NCBI GenBank assembly: GCA_023078555.1
Contig: CM041201.1
Location: 7,137,172-7,201,171 of the forward strand
Length of the DNA stretch: 64,000 nt
Direction: 5' to 3'
Source of the DNA: Ulva prolifera
Taxonomy: Eukaryota > Chlorophyta > Ulvophyceae > Ulvales > Ulvaceae
Shown: piece after piece, positions 1 through 13,700 of the stretch
Layout: the number at the start of each line of letters is the position of its first letter
Position numbering within the stretch: position 1 is the stretch's first letter
The notes under the pieces: model-generated
Told to the model about the DNA's origin: nothing
Databases searched by the model: none
The model's input: the letters and a program-made list of their open reading frames with translations, nothing else
Translations under genes and position numbers: made by a program

Positions 1-43
1 TCACATCGAGATGTAGGCCTGCGGATACAATTGAGTGCCTTGA

Positions 44-491
44 GTGGTACAGCTTACAGACACCGCTGAGCATACATCAGCGACAGGTAAGGCACTGCAG
101 TCCCTCCCAGGCAGCAATCGTCACCAATTGCATGATGATCTGGCAGAGGCATCTGCCTGTGTCAGCATCGTTTTACAGAAACTAGGGCAGCTTGGAGGAC
201 CGGACATGGCGTGCGGTGGACTGTACTGTACAACACCAGTCGTGCTCCTGGTGTGCAGCTAGCAGACCTCCATCCAGCGGCCTTCTGCATCGACTCCTGT
301 TGCACGCTCCGAGAGGTTTACATCCACTTAGACTTGCATATGCAATCCAGTACAGGCTCAAAGCAGTTCAACATAATGAAAATGCCCAGAAGTTGTCCGG
401 GGATGGCAACACAGCATGGCCTAGGGCAGTGCTGCAGGTTCCGGCAGGTGCCAATTTGGTAGGTGCATGTTCGTATGTCAGACTGTACTGA
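44..491 (+). CDS. possible 3' end of an unrecognised gene
   Basis: An open frame from the left edge (residues like KALQSLPGSNRHQLHDDLAE) runs to about position 213, where a GTGGAC donor is possible. A second open stretch from about 259 to a TGA at 489-491 would continue in phase. The implied intron of about 45 nt is short, and I recognise no domain. It would face the minus-strand gene ending at 553, a sensible convergent layout. It could equally be non-coding. Low confidence. Confidence 0.22.
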
Positions 492-552
492 AATAGTATT
501 ATTCGGCCAGCCTTGTCGCCGTGGCGCAGTGACCACACACGAGGCAAGCTGT

Positions 553-1763
553 CAACAGTATACACCATCTGCTGGTTCATTGAACAGGCGTTCACAACAG
601 CACCCCTGCATGGTACCATGAGTTGCGCAACAGCCCATTCATAGCTTATGATGATCAGGCTCAGTAGGAAGTCGTGGTATCTCACCTGCACTGCTCAATG
701 TACCAGAGCGCGCTTGTCTGAACCAGCCACTCACTGCTGAAGCCATTCGTGACAGCCGCACAGAATCGGCCTTGCAATGTTGCGATTCACATGTATGCAT
801 GCACTTGTACATGTTGTACCTGAAGTTTGCAACTTCTTTGATTTCTTGAACTGAGATCTCGATCCGTAAACATGCTCCAAAAGCAAAGCATCTTGCTGCG
901 AACAAATGCCGATGGCGGCCTCTTGCCATGTTCGTTTTGATCTATTCGACCGCGGGGTAGTTTGGCTCTGGCACGTGAGGCACGCAGAGAGCTCATGCGC
1001 CATGTCTTCTGCATCTTCCCATCTAGCAACCGTGGCATCATCTTGCAGGCGGAGGAGCTTTGCAGCACCCTGTGCTTGATCATGCGCGCTGCGCTTCCTG
1101 CCCCAGAATTGCTGTACCTCAGCTTCACTGCACATGCTGTTATGCTCTGCCTGCGGTGTACACGGCATGCCGGCATCAGCACCTGTCAGAACAGATGCTT
1201 TCCTGATATGCGATCTGGCCATGACGTTCTCGCCACGTCCTGCTCGAAACGTAGTAATGTGTGACCTCGTGGCGTGTTCCGTTCGCGCTTCATCCTGCAG
1301 GCTTATCCGTTACGTGTCGGGAGAAAGCCGCGCACGTAGGAAACCGTCGCGTACAAAGTGCGTCACAACTCCACTAGCGGGCCTTACCATGTCACTGACA
1401 ACGTCATCTGAACATGTCTGACCCTTGATTACGTCCTCTCGGGCTTCCGATTCTTCAGACTCACTGGCACTCACTGAACACAACAATGGTGTCAGCACAC
1501 CGCACTGGCACAGCTCATTCGTTTGTTTCACCACAAACAAATCAAGCTCTCTAATATAACATCTTCTACTGTATCATCTTGCATTGTTGCAAACACCACG
1601 CTTTCGATGTCGACATGGGAACTAAGGCAAAGGCTTTCAAATTGCGAATGCACAACCCCACACTTATTGTCTCCCGCAGCCGTGAATAATCGATCTCAAA
1701 ATGCATCGCACCTACCAGAAGACTCTTGAAGATGTGATCGAAGCGATTGCTTGCATCCGCCAT
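553..1763 (-). CDS. unrecognised five-exon protein, 177 aa
   Basis: Five exons join without breaking phase: 1763-1712, 1473-1388, 1111-820, 736-686 and 605-553 (stop TGA). Donors are GTGCGA, GTAAGG, GTACAA and GTGAGA; all acceptors end in AG. The product starts MADASNRFDHIFKSLLV, then has an acidic Ser/Glu stretch (SASESEESEARED), a charged middle (KLLRLQDDATVARWEDAEDM), a basic segment (SQFKKSKKL) and a short Cys-rich end (CCCERLF). I recognise no family. The start resembles the first residues of Rab GTPases only superficially: no P-loop follows. It would be soluble and probably intracellular. The phase agreement across four introns is the main support; the last exon could differ. Confidence 0.45.
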
Positions 1764-3019
1764 CGTGTTGCAAAGGAAAACGCGGGGCAAAGCACACGCA
1801 AACTCGGCGGCCCGCCACAGCAATCAGGTGGATGTTTTGATTACCGTTCCTGCGTTATGTATCTCTCCTGTTCTTTTGAAGACAGCGTGTTCCTGGAAAC
1901 ACGGCTGAGCGATTCCCGGTGCCACACAATCGATGGACGCATGCATGCAAGCGCGCATGCTGGCCTTTAGCTTTGGCGCACCCTCGGTTTTACACCACTG
2001 CATACTCAAAGCCTTCTCAATTTGTATATTGATGACCGTCAACATAGAGTTGGACCAGGCACTCTATTCGCAGGATTCCCTTGCAGCTGTCATGGCAATC
2101 CACGTGCAAAGCTGCGTGAAAAAAACTGGAATCTACATGTCCATGGTGCGATGGACAGTCAGCTGCAGGGCAACACCCAGGGCCCACGCGACCACCACGA
2201 GATCAAGCCGAAACGGTCTTGTGCGCGCCGTTTGAACGCAGGATATGGCGTCTCGTTGTCTGAGATATTGCTTTGGTGTGACAAGACTGTTCAGTACAGT
2301 GCTAATTTTTCTCTCTCGTCCGTTTGCCCTTCACACAGATGTTTGGACCGGACGACAGAATTGAACTTCAATATCTGGAATGCCGTTTGGTAGCAAAAGC
2401 TTGACCAGCGCGCCAAAATTTTGATCTATGAACACCAAACATGTAGGCGCTGGATAAACATGAGAGCATTTTATTACTGTAGACCTGTGAGATCTTCAAC
2501 ACAGAGCACACAGCCGAAGGTTGCGCCTGTTGCATCAATTGTTCCAATATGCCTCACAGGAATGAAGCACATACATGAGCATGTTACACATCGTGCACAC
2601 ACAACAAAGCGCGACATGTTCAATGTAGCTGTCCTGAAATCTGCTTGGCGCTGCTTCGGCACTTCGCATCATCAAAGACAATGGCTTGAGTCAGGGAAGA
2701 ATTACACTCAGGTTGCCCTGGCCAGCTGATTCAGTCTAAGTCATTGACAGCATGAAGCAATCAATCACATATGTGGGACACAGAGTGATGAAGAGTCAGA
2801 GAATGGTAGAAAATTGATGTTAGCACAGGTCACAGTCAGTTCAGGGAACACGGACGAATGTGTGATTGTGTCGTCTGCATGCTCTTTGGCATCCCGCTTT
2901 GACATTTTATCCGCCAGAAATGTTTGCTTCAGATCACACATCGAAAGCGTATTCTCCGCAGTACTCCCCTGCATTGCAAAATTGTTGTGCAGTGAGTTTC
3001 AAAGTGATGGAGTCAACGC
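1764..3019. other. intergenic, no gene seen
   Basis: About 1.25 kb between the start of the 177-aa gene and the stop of the HMG-box gene, both on the minus strand. It should hold the promoter of the former and the 3' UTR of the latter. A TTACA (TGTAA on the minus strand) at 2702-2706 lies 314 nt past the HMG-box stop and could be its poly(A) signal. I see no convincing exon. Confidence 0.5.
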
Positions 3020-5328
3020 TCATGCAGCAGCTGATATGATTGATGCCAAACCTTGACTGGCAGCTGAGCCCCCACTCAGTCGCCGAGGTTGCTGCCTGGT
3101 CTTTGCTGCTGCACCCTTTGACCGGCGCTTGAACGCACGCTTGTGGTTGGGCTCTACTTTTGCGACTTCTGTATCATTATGTGAAGTGATCGGCTCCGGT
3201 GCCTGCTTCGAATTTTTCGCCTTTTTAGGTGATGCTTTAGCAGTAGGTGAATTGGACGGCAAATCAGCCGAACGTTGGCCTTGTTCTGAATGCACTGTCT
3301 CTTGCCTCGACCTTTTTGAACCCTTCTTCTGCTTTAGGGTTTTGCTCTCTTTCTTTTGCCCTTCTGCATTTGCAGCTGTGCTGCTTACCTTCGGCAGCGC
3401 TAAAACTTCAGTATCTCTGAGAGTATCGGTGGCTTCAGCGTGTACATCATCGGGCATGCTGTTCTGGCGTGTTCGACGCTTCTTGACTTTCGGCGCCGCC
3501 GCTGGAGTAGGTTGCCTTGTTGCCTCACTGTCCTTCGATGCTGCCGTCTCAAGTGCTCCACTCTCTCCACATTTTGGCATGCTTTTCTTGACCCCCTGCC
3601 GATTCTGCCGTTTTACACTTTTTTGCATGCCAGTGCTTCCTAGAGGGACTGCATTCTCTTGTTGTACTTGATTATTTGCTTCACACCCATCCTACAGGTG
3701 TGCGTGCGGCATTGTAATTGAAGAGGAGGACCAGCACAAGAATGGCTGGTGTTGATGCTGATGTCATGAAAGCTGGAACCACATCGCGGTGGTGTTTTGA
3801 CATACCTGCTCGTTTTCATCATCATCAGTGGACAGGGCTGCACTGGACTCATCTTCATCAAGTTCAGAATCTTCTGCTTCACCAGCGCTCACTGCAGTTC
3901 ACAACTCAATGAATGTAACAGTATCCCATGAGCACGAGTTCGGTCAGCACTCCTGCAACGGGGAGGACGTCACGTCCCCAAGTCGAGCGCGTACCGCTAC
4001 CCTCCGACAAACTCTCATACTGCACTTTAGCCATCGTTTTCTTCATTTTTGCTATTCGCGCGGCTGCCCTCTTGCCAACTGCCAGCATCTCTGGTGTCTT
4101 TACAGGCACAGACCTCTTTTCCCTGTACACAACACTGTGAATGTATGTGCAGCATGCTCGCTGTGCAACATCACGGAGGTGTCGAACACGAATGTATACA
4201 TTGAGCTGTGCTCTTACTTGCGTTCTTTTGCCGCTCTCTTGATACGCTTCTGTTCTTTCTTCTTTGCTTCTTCTTCCTTTGACTCCTTCCACTTTGATTG
4301 CTTTACAGCGATACCATTATCGTCAAGAACCAGGGCATCATCAGGATGTTGTTTGCTCCATTCTTCCACTTCTTTCGCATAACGTGCCTTGTCCTCTGCA
4401 TCAACAAGTCGCTGTGTGGTTCCTGCCTTGCACGGTGTACACACCAGTTTGTGTCAATCCACAAAGTGGCAAAACATGTACTTGACAACGTGCGCAAAGA
4501 GCTACACAAGCTGCCGTTTACGACGTACCTTCGGCTTTCTTAGAGAATTCTTCGACGATGGCATCAGATACTTTCCCATCCTGCCAGTCTTTCATGCTGT
4601 CAGCAAGGACAACCTTGCGGGTCTCCCTCCTGAGCTGCTTGGCATCAAACATAGGAAAGCTTGAACTCTGGTCCAGGGCCTGATTATCTGCTTGCATCTC
4701 TGCGAAGAGCACCGCAGCGGACTTGGGCTTCTCTGGCAACTTGTCTCTGGGTTTCTTTGTCTTGCCAGCAGTGCCTGCACCGAAGTCGGGCATAGGACGC
4801 GCATGGACGCTCCTGGAACACGAAACAAAGACAGTACGGCCACTCAAAGATCAAAACAGTGAATTGATGTTGCTTTGATGTGTGAGTGTATCTTCAGGGC
4901 AATTCACAACGCGAGCCAAATATTCAACAACACCGGTCACGAAGAGGACGCCAAAAAAATAGTCCTCTACTGAACGATAGCAGTAAGATACTGTTCAGGC
5001 GAAAAACTTGACACAGTGATGGTCATGCGTGCTGCTCTTCAACAGGAGCTAACGCAGGAGCAGCTCCGCTGGTTCTATCTGCCGTGCTTCGGTACAATTC
5101 AGAGCCTCCGGATCACAAGAGCAAAGAAAACACATCTGTATTTTATTCTTGTCGATTCGGGAACCCACCTTGGCTTCTCAGGATCGTGAGCGCCTTATTT
5201 ACCCCCACATTTGAATTGCCGGCTGCGTCGACGGTGCGCAAGGCCGCAGGTCTCGCAGGTGAACTGCCATAAAACGACTGCGGGCGAAGGATCTCGTCTC
5301 CTCCTCGCGCGATGCTAGTCTTCGCCAT
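3020..5328 (-). CDS. HMG-box-like basic nuclear protein, 496 aa
   Basis: Six exons in consistent phase: 5328-5169, 4774-4529, 4422-4218, 4122-4001, 3891-3806 and 3691-3020. Residues about 64-160 resemble an HMG box: KPKSAAVLFAEMQADNQ matches the usual first-helix start, and VDAEDKARYAKEVEEW matches the third-helix end. The middle is longer than in a standard 75-residue box, so the fold is probable, not certain. A Lys/Glu-rich tail follows (SKEEEAKKKEQKRIKRAAKE), then an acidic patch (EAEDSELDEDESSAALS) and about 200 residues of Lys/Arg/Ser/Pro-rich low complexity with nuclear-localisation-like clusters (KVKKRRTR, HKRAFKRRSK). Such proteins bind or bend DNA in the nucleus. The frame stays open upstream of the chosen ATG to about 5673, so an earlier start is possible. 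It is divergent from the BRM gene. Confidence 0.75.
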
Positions 5329-7764
5329 GAATGAGACGCTGCCGGGACAAAATGAAATATTCCAGTCTTTGGGCCCAGTGTGACACGCGCTGCAGAGTGA
5401 ATGGGCGGTTCTTTCAACAAAATTGCTGCTTGCACTGCATTCTCCTGGGACCTGTGGACATCCAGCACCACTATAGTGCCCTGCGGTGGCGGGACTCGAT
5501 TTGGCCCTGCTCGTTTGCGCAGTGCGATGTACCCCGATAAATGGGCGTCGGCGCGTGGACTCCGACGAGCTCTTAATGGGCATGTGCTCGTCCGCAGCGC
5601 CGGAATAATTCGATAATACCAGAGGACCACAGATCAGATATACGAGGCCTTGCTGTTCTGGCGGAAGTGGCACGCGATTGTGGTAGCGGGGGCACCGATG
5701 GCTTTGGCAGAGAGTTCAGGCCTACCTGTGATCGACACCAACACCATGCTAGCACTAGGCCGCAAGAATCTGTGTGATTGTGTGAAAGCCGACTTGGACC
5801 TTGGTTGGCGTAGGTGACCCAGCACTACGTCAATGGCTAGTTCCTCAGGAAGACGACCACTTCACCTGTCAAGAGCTTGCCTACATACCCATATGATATA
5901 TGTTGCCACAGTTAACATGTAAAAAATGTTGGAGACAGATCATTGACCTCATTCAAGAGAATGAACAAGTGATATCCCATCTTAAAAGGTACAGGTCTCT
6001 TGGTAGGTCAGCTAGCTTGTTCAGCTAGCTAGCAGGGCTGCATCAGTGCAGTCCAGGCCGATATTGACACTCGTTCCTCACTGACATCAGCTTCATGTAC
6101 TTGGAGCTGTAGTGATGGGCGGGTGTGCCAGACGATGCAGAATTCTTAGCCGCCTCTGAAGCCAATGTGGAGGGGTAGCATCATGTTGCCACGAGGGCCT
6201 CCAAACTTTGTGTAGAGTTGTACTGCCAGCGGACCCCTAGCCCCTCGCCATGAGTATGGCCACCACCACTCACATGACACCTTCGCCTTCTCTCTGTGTC
6301 AATTTCATGTGCATCTTCACATGGCAACACAGCCATATGCACCTGGGCATTTGCAGCTCGGGCAACATGCGACAGGCGTTCAAGATACATGCTGCCGTGC
6401 ATTCGGGTGGGCCTTTCAAAACCCATCAACAAAATCAATCTCTGCACGCGTGCACCCCACCCATGAAAGCTGCTCTTGAAACAGCCATGCATACACGGGT
6501 GGAGGCTGAAGCCACGTGCATACTTCCCTGGAGCTAAATGCCGGGGGACCAACCTGAGGAGAGTAGGCGATGATTGCTGGCATGGCCAAAATGCAGGTAC
6601 AAGCAACAGAGAGAAGTGAAGCCGATATTTGTCAAGAAAGCAGCACCAAGCAGTTGAGACCAACGCTTTGATGTATCCATTGAGTATGTGACCTCTGTGT
6701 GCATCCGGTCATATGCACAGAACATGTTTGCACGTCACCATCTTCCAAACTTATGTTTTGGATCGCGACATCGTGAATGGCACACAGCACTGCAGCTCCT
6801 GGTAGACCTGCAACACCCATCATATGGAATGGGATGAACAGTCAGTCATGAAACCCTTGCGAACATGAAACGGAAAGTTGCAGCAAAAAAACACATCAGG
6901 GCGAAAATCATCCAGATTGACATAATGAATCGGTTGGATTGGAGGTCTCATTCATGTTCACTACAGTTGTGAAGAGCGCTGGGATCGTACGCCTAGGCGT
7001 GGTGATATCCACGCCCACAAAGCATGCTTGGTAGGCTACAGAGCTATGAGTGATCTGAGTCAGTGTGGGGGCATCTCGGCAGTCAGAAGCAGTACGCTTT
7101 TGGAAGAGTGATCATGAAACTGCTTGAAAAAGCCACCACGGCAGCTGAATCATGAATGGATTCTTCATGAAAAGAAGACGGCATGCCGAAGACGGCATGC
7201 CGAAGATGCAAACTTCAATGCTGCGGGTGCTGCGCTGCCCGCTCTGCAGGATCTGGGTGGCAGCCAGTGCAATGCGGTGGCTGCCTGTGACTGTTTTCAT
7301 GTAGACACATCCTGCTCAGAGCTTCAGCCTGCTAGATCAGCTTTCAAAACCACCTCGGGCACAACACCACTCATTGTTCTCGATTTTTTTGAACGCCCAA
7401 CTTGCACAGGCGTCCGAGGCTTGATAAAGGGCAACGTGCCGTGAATGTGGGTCACCTCAAGACACTGTTTGCTCGACATAACGGGGCAAGGTTGGGCGTT
7501 GGGGCCCGCGCAGCGACATATAGACGCGCACTTCCGGAGTGTGTCCTGCACGATCTGGATGCATGCCACCCGCTGCAAAGAGTTTGATTCTCTCAAGCCA
7601 GAGACGCGCGTTCTTGAGGTCGCCGTCACCTTTCCGGATCCTGAAATAAGCGGTGCCGTGGTCATCAGAAGGCAATTCACCTCTGGGAGGTCGCCTGAGG
7701 GCCTTCGTGGCCCCGGCCCGCTGGTACAGGCCATTTTGCTTGCTTGTCGTGCGACAAGCAGGCC
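5329..7764. other. 2.4-kb divergent intergenic region
   Basis: Separates the HMG-box gene (-) from the BRM gene (+) and should contain both promoters. Between 7324 and 7734 the minus strand has two overlapping open frames and the plus strand one, all with protein-like composition; none joins to a clear splice model and none shows a family I know. A short direct repeat of gcatgccgaagacg lies near 7183-7210. No tRNA or other RNA gene is evident. Confidence 0.4.
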
Positions 7765-10700
7765 ATGGCGTCAGCTGCCGGGGTGACCAGTCCTATCCCG
7801 GATGACTTCTACGTGACAGAGGACTCAGACGATGAGATCCAGCTCTTGCCTCCATTTGGTTTCGACCAGGTGGATCAGGTCTGGCGTTGTCATCTTTTCA
7901 CTAGCATATACTGTGACGCGAAATCACACACAGCTGACTGCCATACATCGATCTGCACATACTTGCCCACGCGTACAGCATTGAAGTCTTCTTGCAGGTC
8001 TCCACTCTCGAGGATAAGCAACAGGAGGGATGCTCTAAGCCATATGCGGCGATCGCTCCCGTCCACTTCACCGTCAAACCAGCGGCCCGGCAGCGGGCGG
8101 ACACATCCGCTGCATACGCTGCACCTGTGCATCAGATAGAACGTGTGGATGTCAGCCAGCGCAACAGCGCTCAGGCAGTTGAAGCTGCTCAACCACAGCA
8201 GGTTCATTATGGCCTGCTGGCGCAACAGCGAGACACACTGAAGGAGCAGATCCTAGCATCGAAGCAGCTGAAAAAGTCGCTGGAGCCAAACAGTGCCGGA
8301 CTCTCGTTAGATTTAGAAAAGGTTACACCCAAAATTGTTGTGATGCTCAACAAGTCACTCAGTTAACATAGGCATGTTTCGGCAGTCGCTTCACTTTGAG
8401 GCAAACCTAACTGGCATACAGGTGAAACCCAAACCGTTGCCCCCCAAGTTTGCCGCTGAAAAGGAAGCGTCAGATCAGTTCTATGACTGGCTCAACGGCA
8501 CCGGTGTCACCGCAGCAGTGACACCTACGAAGCCTGCACCTGCCACGTGGCAGCCGGTAGCCCAGCCTTCTGTGCAACAGGAAGCAGAAAGAAAAGCCAA
8601 GGCAAGCGCACAAGCTGCACAGCGCAAGCGTGCGGCTCCACCTACCACTCTGTTGCCTGTCCATGGGCCCATCCAGGCAGTCCGCATGAACTGCAAAGCG
8701 CCTTGTGCAGAGAAAGCAGCAGAGGCACGTAAGAAAGAGGACGCTGCTAAAGCAGCAGCAGCCGAGCGTGAGGCAAAGGTGCAGACAGATGCCCTCTTGC
8801 GCCGCCGGGAGGCGATTGCCAGCGCCCACCCCCCAGTCGCAAGGCACTGGCCTTCTGCCCTCTACACGTTTGACTATGTCGAGCGCAGCATACAAGAGCA
8901 GCGGCAGTACCAGTTTGCGCTGCACTCCTCCCTGCCAGACATGCTCATGCGCGAACGCAATCGCATGCTGGCACGGACGCGGGAGCGCATGGCTCGCAAC
9001 ATATCCCAGGCCCTCACCGCCCTCAGCAGTAGCACAGCCGCAACCAAGGCAGACCAGTCCCGTGGCGCACGCACCCAACTGCTCATCTCGCAGCGGAAGC
9101 TGGCGCTGCTGCCAGTACAGGTATGCCATTGTGCCCCCTGCGCCCTGCCAGTGATGCACGCCTACCTCGCCACGAGTTCCCACACAAGCCAGCGTCACCT
9201 GCATGGCACAAGCATCTGTCTATGCGCATGTGCTGCAGAGAGGTGTGCAGAGAGAGACTGCAAATCTCTCTACGCATGACCTCCTCTGCCGTTGTCTCCG
9301 AAAGGCGGTAGTCAGCAAAGAGGCGCCTGAATTGAGACCTCATAGCTCCTGCCAGCTGTGTCCACAGGCCTTCTACTGCGCCTCACACACGCGCGACCTG
9401 CAGGAGGCAATCCGGCGGAAGGTGGAGGAGAGGCAGGACTCGATCATGAAGATGCCCGAGCGCACGTACAAGAAGTTCCAGAACGAGGTCAAGAAGTTCC
9501 TGTCCACTGCGGAGCGGGAGGCCGCCGAGAAGTACCTCAACCTCTGGGGCACCCGCCTCGCGGGCGTCAAGCAGACCCGCAACGACATCTACCTCAAGGT
9601 GCGCCTGACAGCAGAGTGCCGCAGCAGAGGCTTGCATCATGGCCTCTCCGGTGAGCCTTGCAGCGGCAATGGGGTGTGAGGGGCCCCGCAGCCACGCTGC
9701 CGCAGCGCGTCCTTCCGCTTGGGAAGACTAGATATATTTTTGTTTCTGAACAGATGGGCTTTCGGTCCGGTCTGTTTCTCTGTGCTACAGCCATGGCGCC
9801 GCAGGCCCGGCACTGCTGCCAAGCCTGACGTTATACGTGTGGGCGATGGCAGCAAGACTGACGGGCCAGCTGTGTGCAGGGCACGCTGTTCAAGGACACC
9901 AAGGCGGCGGTGAACCGCTCGGTGATGAAGGTGCACGAGCGGCTCGCGCGGGACGTCACGAAGGTGGTCGGCGACGACCGCGAGCTGCGTATGCAAGCGC
10001 TCAAGGCGAACGACTTTGCCCGCTACCAGGAGATGCTCAAAGCCACCGCCGGCATGGAGGCTGCTCAGGACGAGCGGTGTGCCCCGACCCTCCCCTGCAC
10101 GGCCTCATGCCTGCGCCCTGCTGCATCCCTCCGCCTGACACGCCTGCACTGACCCTCGCTACCTCGTGCAGTACGTAGGCAGCACGCAGCGTGTGGCGGT
10201 GCGTTGCGAGATGCTGGGGTGGACTGTGTAGCAGCGGCGGCGTGCATGGCGTGCATGCGTGTGTGTGCAGGTATAAGGAGATCACGACGTTCCTCGCAGA
10301 GACGGAGCAGTACCTTAGCGACCTGTCGCAGACAATCATGCAGCGCAAGCTGCGCGAGGTGGAGGAGCGCGCGTTTGCGACGGCGCTCGCGGAGGCGCGC
10401 AGCAACGGCGTGCCCGACGAGGCCGCCGAGCGGGACGCGATGCGCGCCGCGAAGGAGGCGAAGGAGAACTGCTGCTGCACCAAGCTCAGCGAGGACCACG
10501 CTGGCGACGCGCAGGTTCGCCGTGTGTTGGCCGCTGCACTGCAGTGCATGCATGTGCACCCGGCGCGGCTCGCAGCTGTGGGCGTGTTGAGTGCTGGCCG
10601 AGGTCGCAGACATACGCATGCATGCATGACTGCATGGCCGGCTCCATGGGGACATCGACAACTCCGGTGTTCGGGTCCCAGGTATCGCCGTGTGGTGAAG

Positions 10701-13700
10701 CCGGGGGAGGGGGGGTGTGTGGGTGCGGCAGCACTGGTTGTGTGAGGGCGAGTGAGTGGCGTGCAGGCGCGGTACGTGGCGTTGGCGCACGCGGTTTCGG
10801 AGGATGTGAAGCAGCCGCGCATGCTGCGGGGGCCCGGCGGCGCGCAGCTGCGCGAGTACCAGGAGATTGGTCTGCGGTGGATGGTGTCGCTGTACAACAA
10901 CCAGCTCAACGGCATTCTCGCCGACGAAATGGGCCTCGGCAAGACCGTGCAGGTGCGGCCCTGCAGCCACCGGGGGTTCCACCTGCGCCACCTGGACCGA
11001 TCGACACCTGCGAGGCTGCTTGGGTGTTTGCATGCACGTATGTATGTATGCGCAAGCAAACAGGCAGATCCAAATGGTATCTGCAACTCCGACCTCGGGG
11101 TGTTGTGTCATGCATCGAGCGGTGGTGAGGCATCATGTTCCTCCGCAGTCGAGTCACACCGACTCGGCGTGTGGGTCAGTACTCCGGCATGCATGCAGCA
11201 CATTGACGCACAGTGGGCGTTTAGCAGATGCTGGGTGTGGAGGGGGGTTGTTGGTTGTTGGTCCACCGGCGGCGCCGGCGTGCAGGTGATGGCGCTGATT
11301 GCGCACCTCATGGAGGAGAAGAACAACTTCGGGCCCCACCTCATCGTCGTGCCCAATGCTGTGCTCGTCAACTGGCGCTCCGAGCTGCACGCATGGCTCC
11401 CAGGTTCACCCCCTCTCCCGGCACACGTGCCAACCCCCGCCACCAATGCATGGAGTCCATGCATACCCGTGTCGTCTCTTCTCTTTCCTTCTTGTGATGG
11501 TGTCACATGCTGCGTCCCCTGCCGGGATGTGCTGGCCATCTGCCACGTGTCAATGCTGCTGTGGCGTGTGTGAGCGCGCGCGCGTGCAGAGTGCAAGTGC
11601 GTGTTCTACACCGGCACGGCGCCGGCGCGGAAGGAGATGTGGAAGGACCAGGTCGAGTCGATGTGCTTCAACGTGCTCGTCACGACGTACGAGTTTGCGA
11701 TGCGCGACGTCACCGCGCTCAGCAAGCTGCAGTGGAAGTACCTCATCATCGACGAGGCACAGCGCATGAAGGACCGGGAGAGCAAGCTCGCAAAGGCGAT
11801 CGACAAGATCGCGTTCGAGCGGCGGCTGCTGCTGACGGGCACCCCGCTGCAGAACGAGCTGCGCGAGCTGTGGAGCCTGCTGAACCTGCTGCTGCCGCAG
11901 CTGTTCAACGACCGCGCGCAGTTTGCCGCGTGGTTCGGGGACGCGCTGGCGAAGGGCAAGACGGAGGGAGAGGATGACCTCATCGCGAATGAGAAGCGGG
12001 TGGTCGTCGTCAACCGGTGCGCCGCCCTGTACACACGACAACCAAAGCAGCGGCAGCGGGCCTACTCAGTCGGGTCTGAGGCCGCAACTGGCGGACGGGT
12101 GAGGGGGCGGTGACCTGAGGCAGTGTGACTCTGGGAGAGGCGGTGTTGGAAGGGTTGCACAGGGTGCACTGGTGGCGCGGTCTCGGTCCGAGGCTGGCTG
12201 CGGCGCTGTTCGTTGTGAGCTGCATGCAAAGCCTGCCGGTTGCTGTTGCAGCGCACTGTTCTATCGACACCTCTGAACGTTTCCAGTCCAGAGACGGCAA
12301 TGCTCAGGAGGCGTTGTAGTGTAGCGCTGACAAGGCTGGCAGCCCCGTCATGCTTGCCCCTCCGTGCAGGCTTCACCAGATCCTGGAACCATTCATGCTT
12401 CGGCGGCAGGTGCAAGACGTGGAGGGCAAGCTGCCTGAGAAGGTAACCATCACCATCAAGTGCCCGATGAGCGGCTACCAAGGCGCTGCGTACGACTGGG
12501 TCAAGGCGACCGGGCTGTTGCGGGTCGACCCCGAGGGTGAGGACGCGACCCGCCGCCACTGCAACGTCCGCAGCGTCAAGAATCGCATCATGGAGCTCCG
12601 CAAGGCATGCCCCTCCCCCCTTCTCCAAGGTCCCCCCGTGTGCCTGCGTTCGGCCAAATGCGGTGGTGCAGCTGCGTGGGTGTACAAATGACCTGCTTTT
12701 CTCCTCGTCCGCGTGTGGCGCACCGCGTCAGTGGCAGCCATCATCCCTCAAGTACGCTACACATCTGCACGATCTGTCTGCCGGCCACATTGCGTCCATT
12801 TGCATGCTCACGGCCCGCGCCGTGCTGTTTTCGTCCCTTGTCGCGGCAGCTTGTTGCCACCTGTCGCCACCCCATGGGAGGCGTAGCAGCGGTGCTCCCC
12901 GACGGCATCCCCGACGCCGCCACTCCTGCCGTGCAGATCTGCAACCACCCGATGCTGACGTACCCGCCGGACCCGTACTCGACGCTGAAGCAGTTTGTGC
13001 CGGCGGACGAGCGCATCATCAGCGAGTGCGGCAAGATGCTCTTCCTCGACCCCCTGCTCATCAAGCTCTTCAAGACCGGCCACCGCGTGCTCCTCTTCTC
13101 CACCATGACCAAGGTCCTCGACCTCCTGGAGGCCTACCTCCGCTGGCGTACCGTCGACGGCACGCATCCCGCCCCCCAAACACGCCCCACACATCTCAAC
13201 TGTCCCGCTTTGGCCTGAAGACTGACACGCCGTACCTGTCTGCTGCCTGATGGCGTGTACCCTCTGCGCATGATTGTATTTCATACCGCATGTAGCCCCT
13301 GAGACAACTCACGCGTAGTCGCAAATGCATGGCGATACACACGGAGTGGATGAGTACCTGCCGCACGGCAGGCGCGCTGGGTGCGATGCATGGGGCATGT
13401 GCAGGGGAGCTGATGCAGTATCGGCGCATCGACGGCAGCAGCGTGCTGGAGGACCGCGGCACCGCGATCAAGGACTTCAACGAGAAAGGCTCCTCCGTGT
13501 TCATCTTCCTGCTCTCCATCCGTGCCGCCGGCCGCGGCCTCAACCTGCAGACCGCGGACACCGTCATCGTGTACGACCCCGACCCGAACCCGAAGAACGA
13601 GGAGCAGGCCGTCGCGCGCAGCCACCGCATCGGGCAGCAGAACCCGGTGCGCGTGATCCACCTCGAGGCCGTCGCCGACGCGCCGCCGGAGGCCGTGCGG

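Noticed and set aside
1712-1763. Rab GTPase start (FDHIFKSLLV)
   Set aside because: Looks like the first strand of a Rab, but no GDSGVGKS P-loop follows in any frame or plausible exon.
10037-11111. Two long minus-strand open frames of about 350 codons
   Set aside because: They lie antisense to BRM exons 5-7 and their introns. High GC keeps antisense frames open; sequence is His/Arg/Cys-rich and shows no family.
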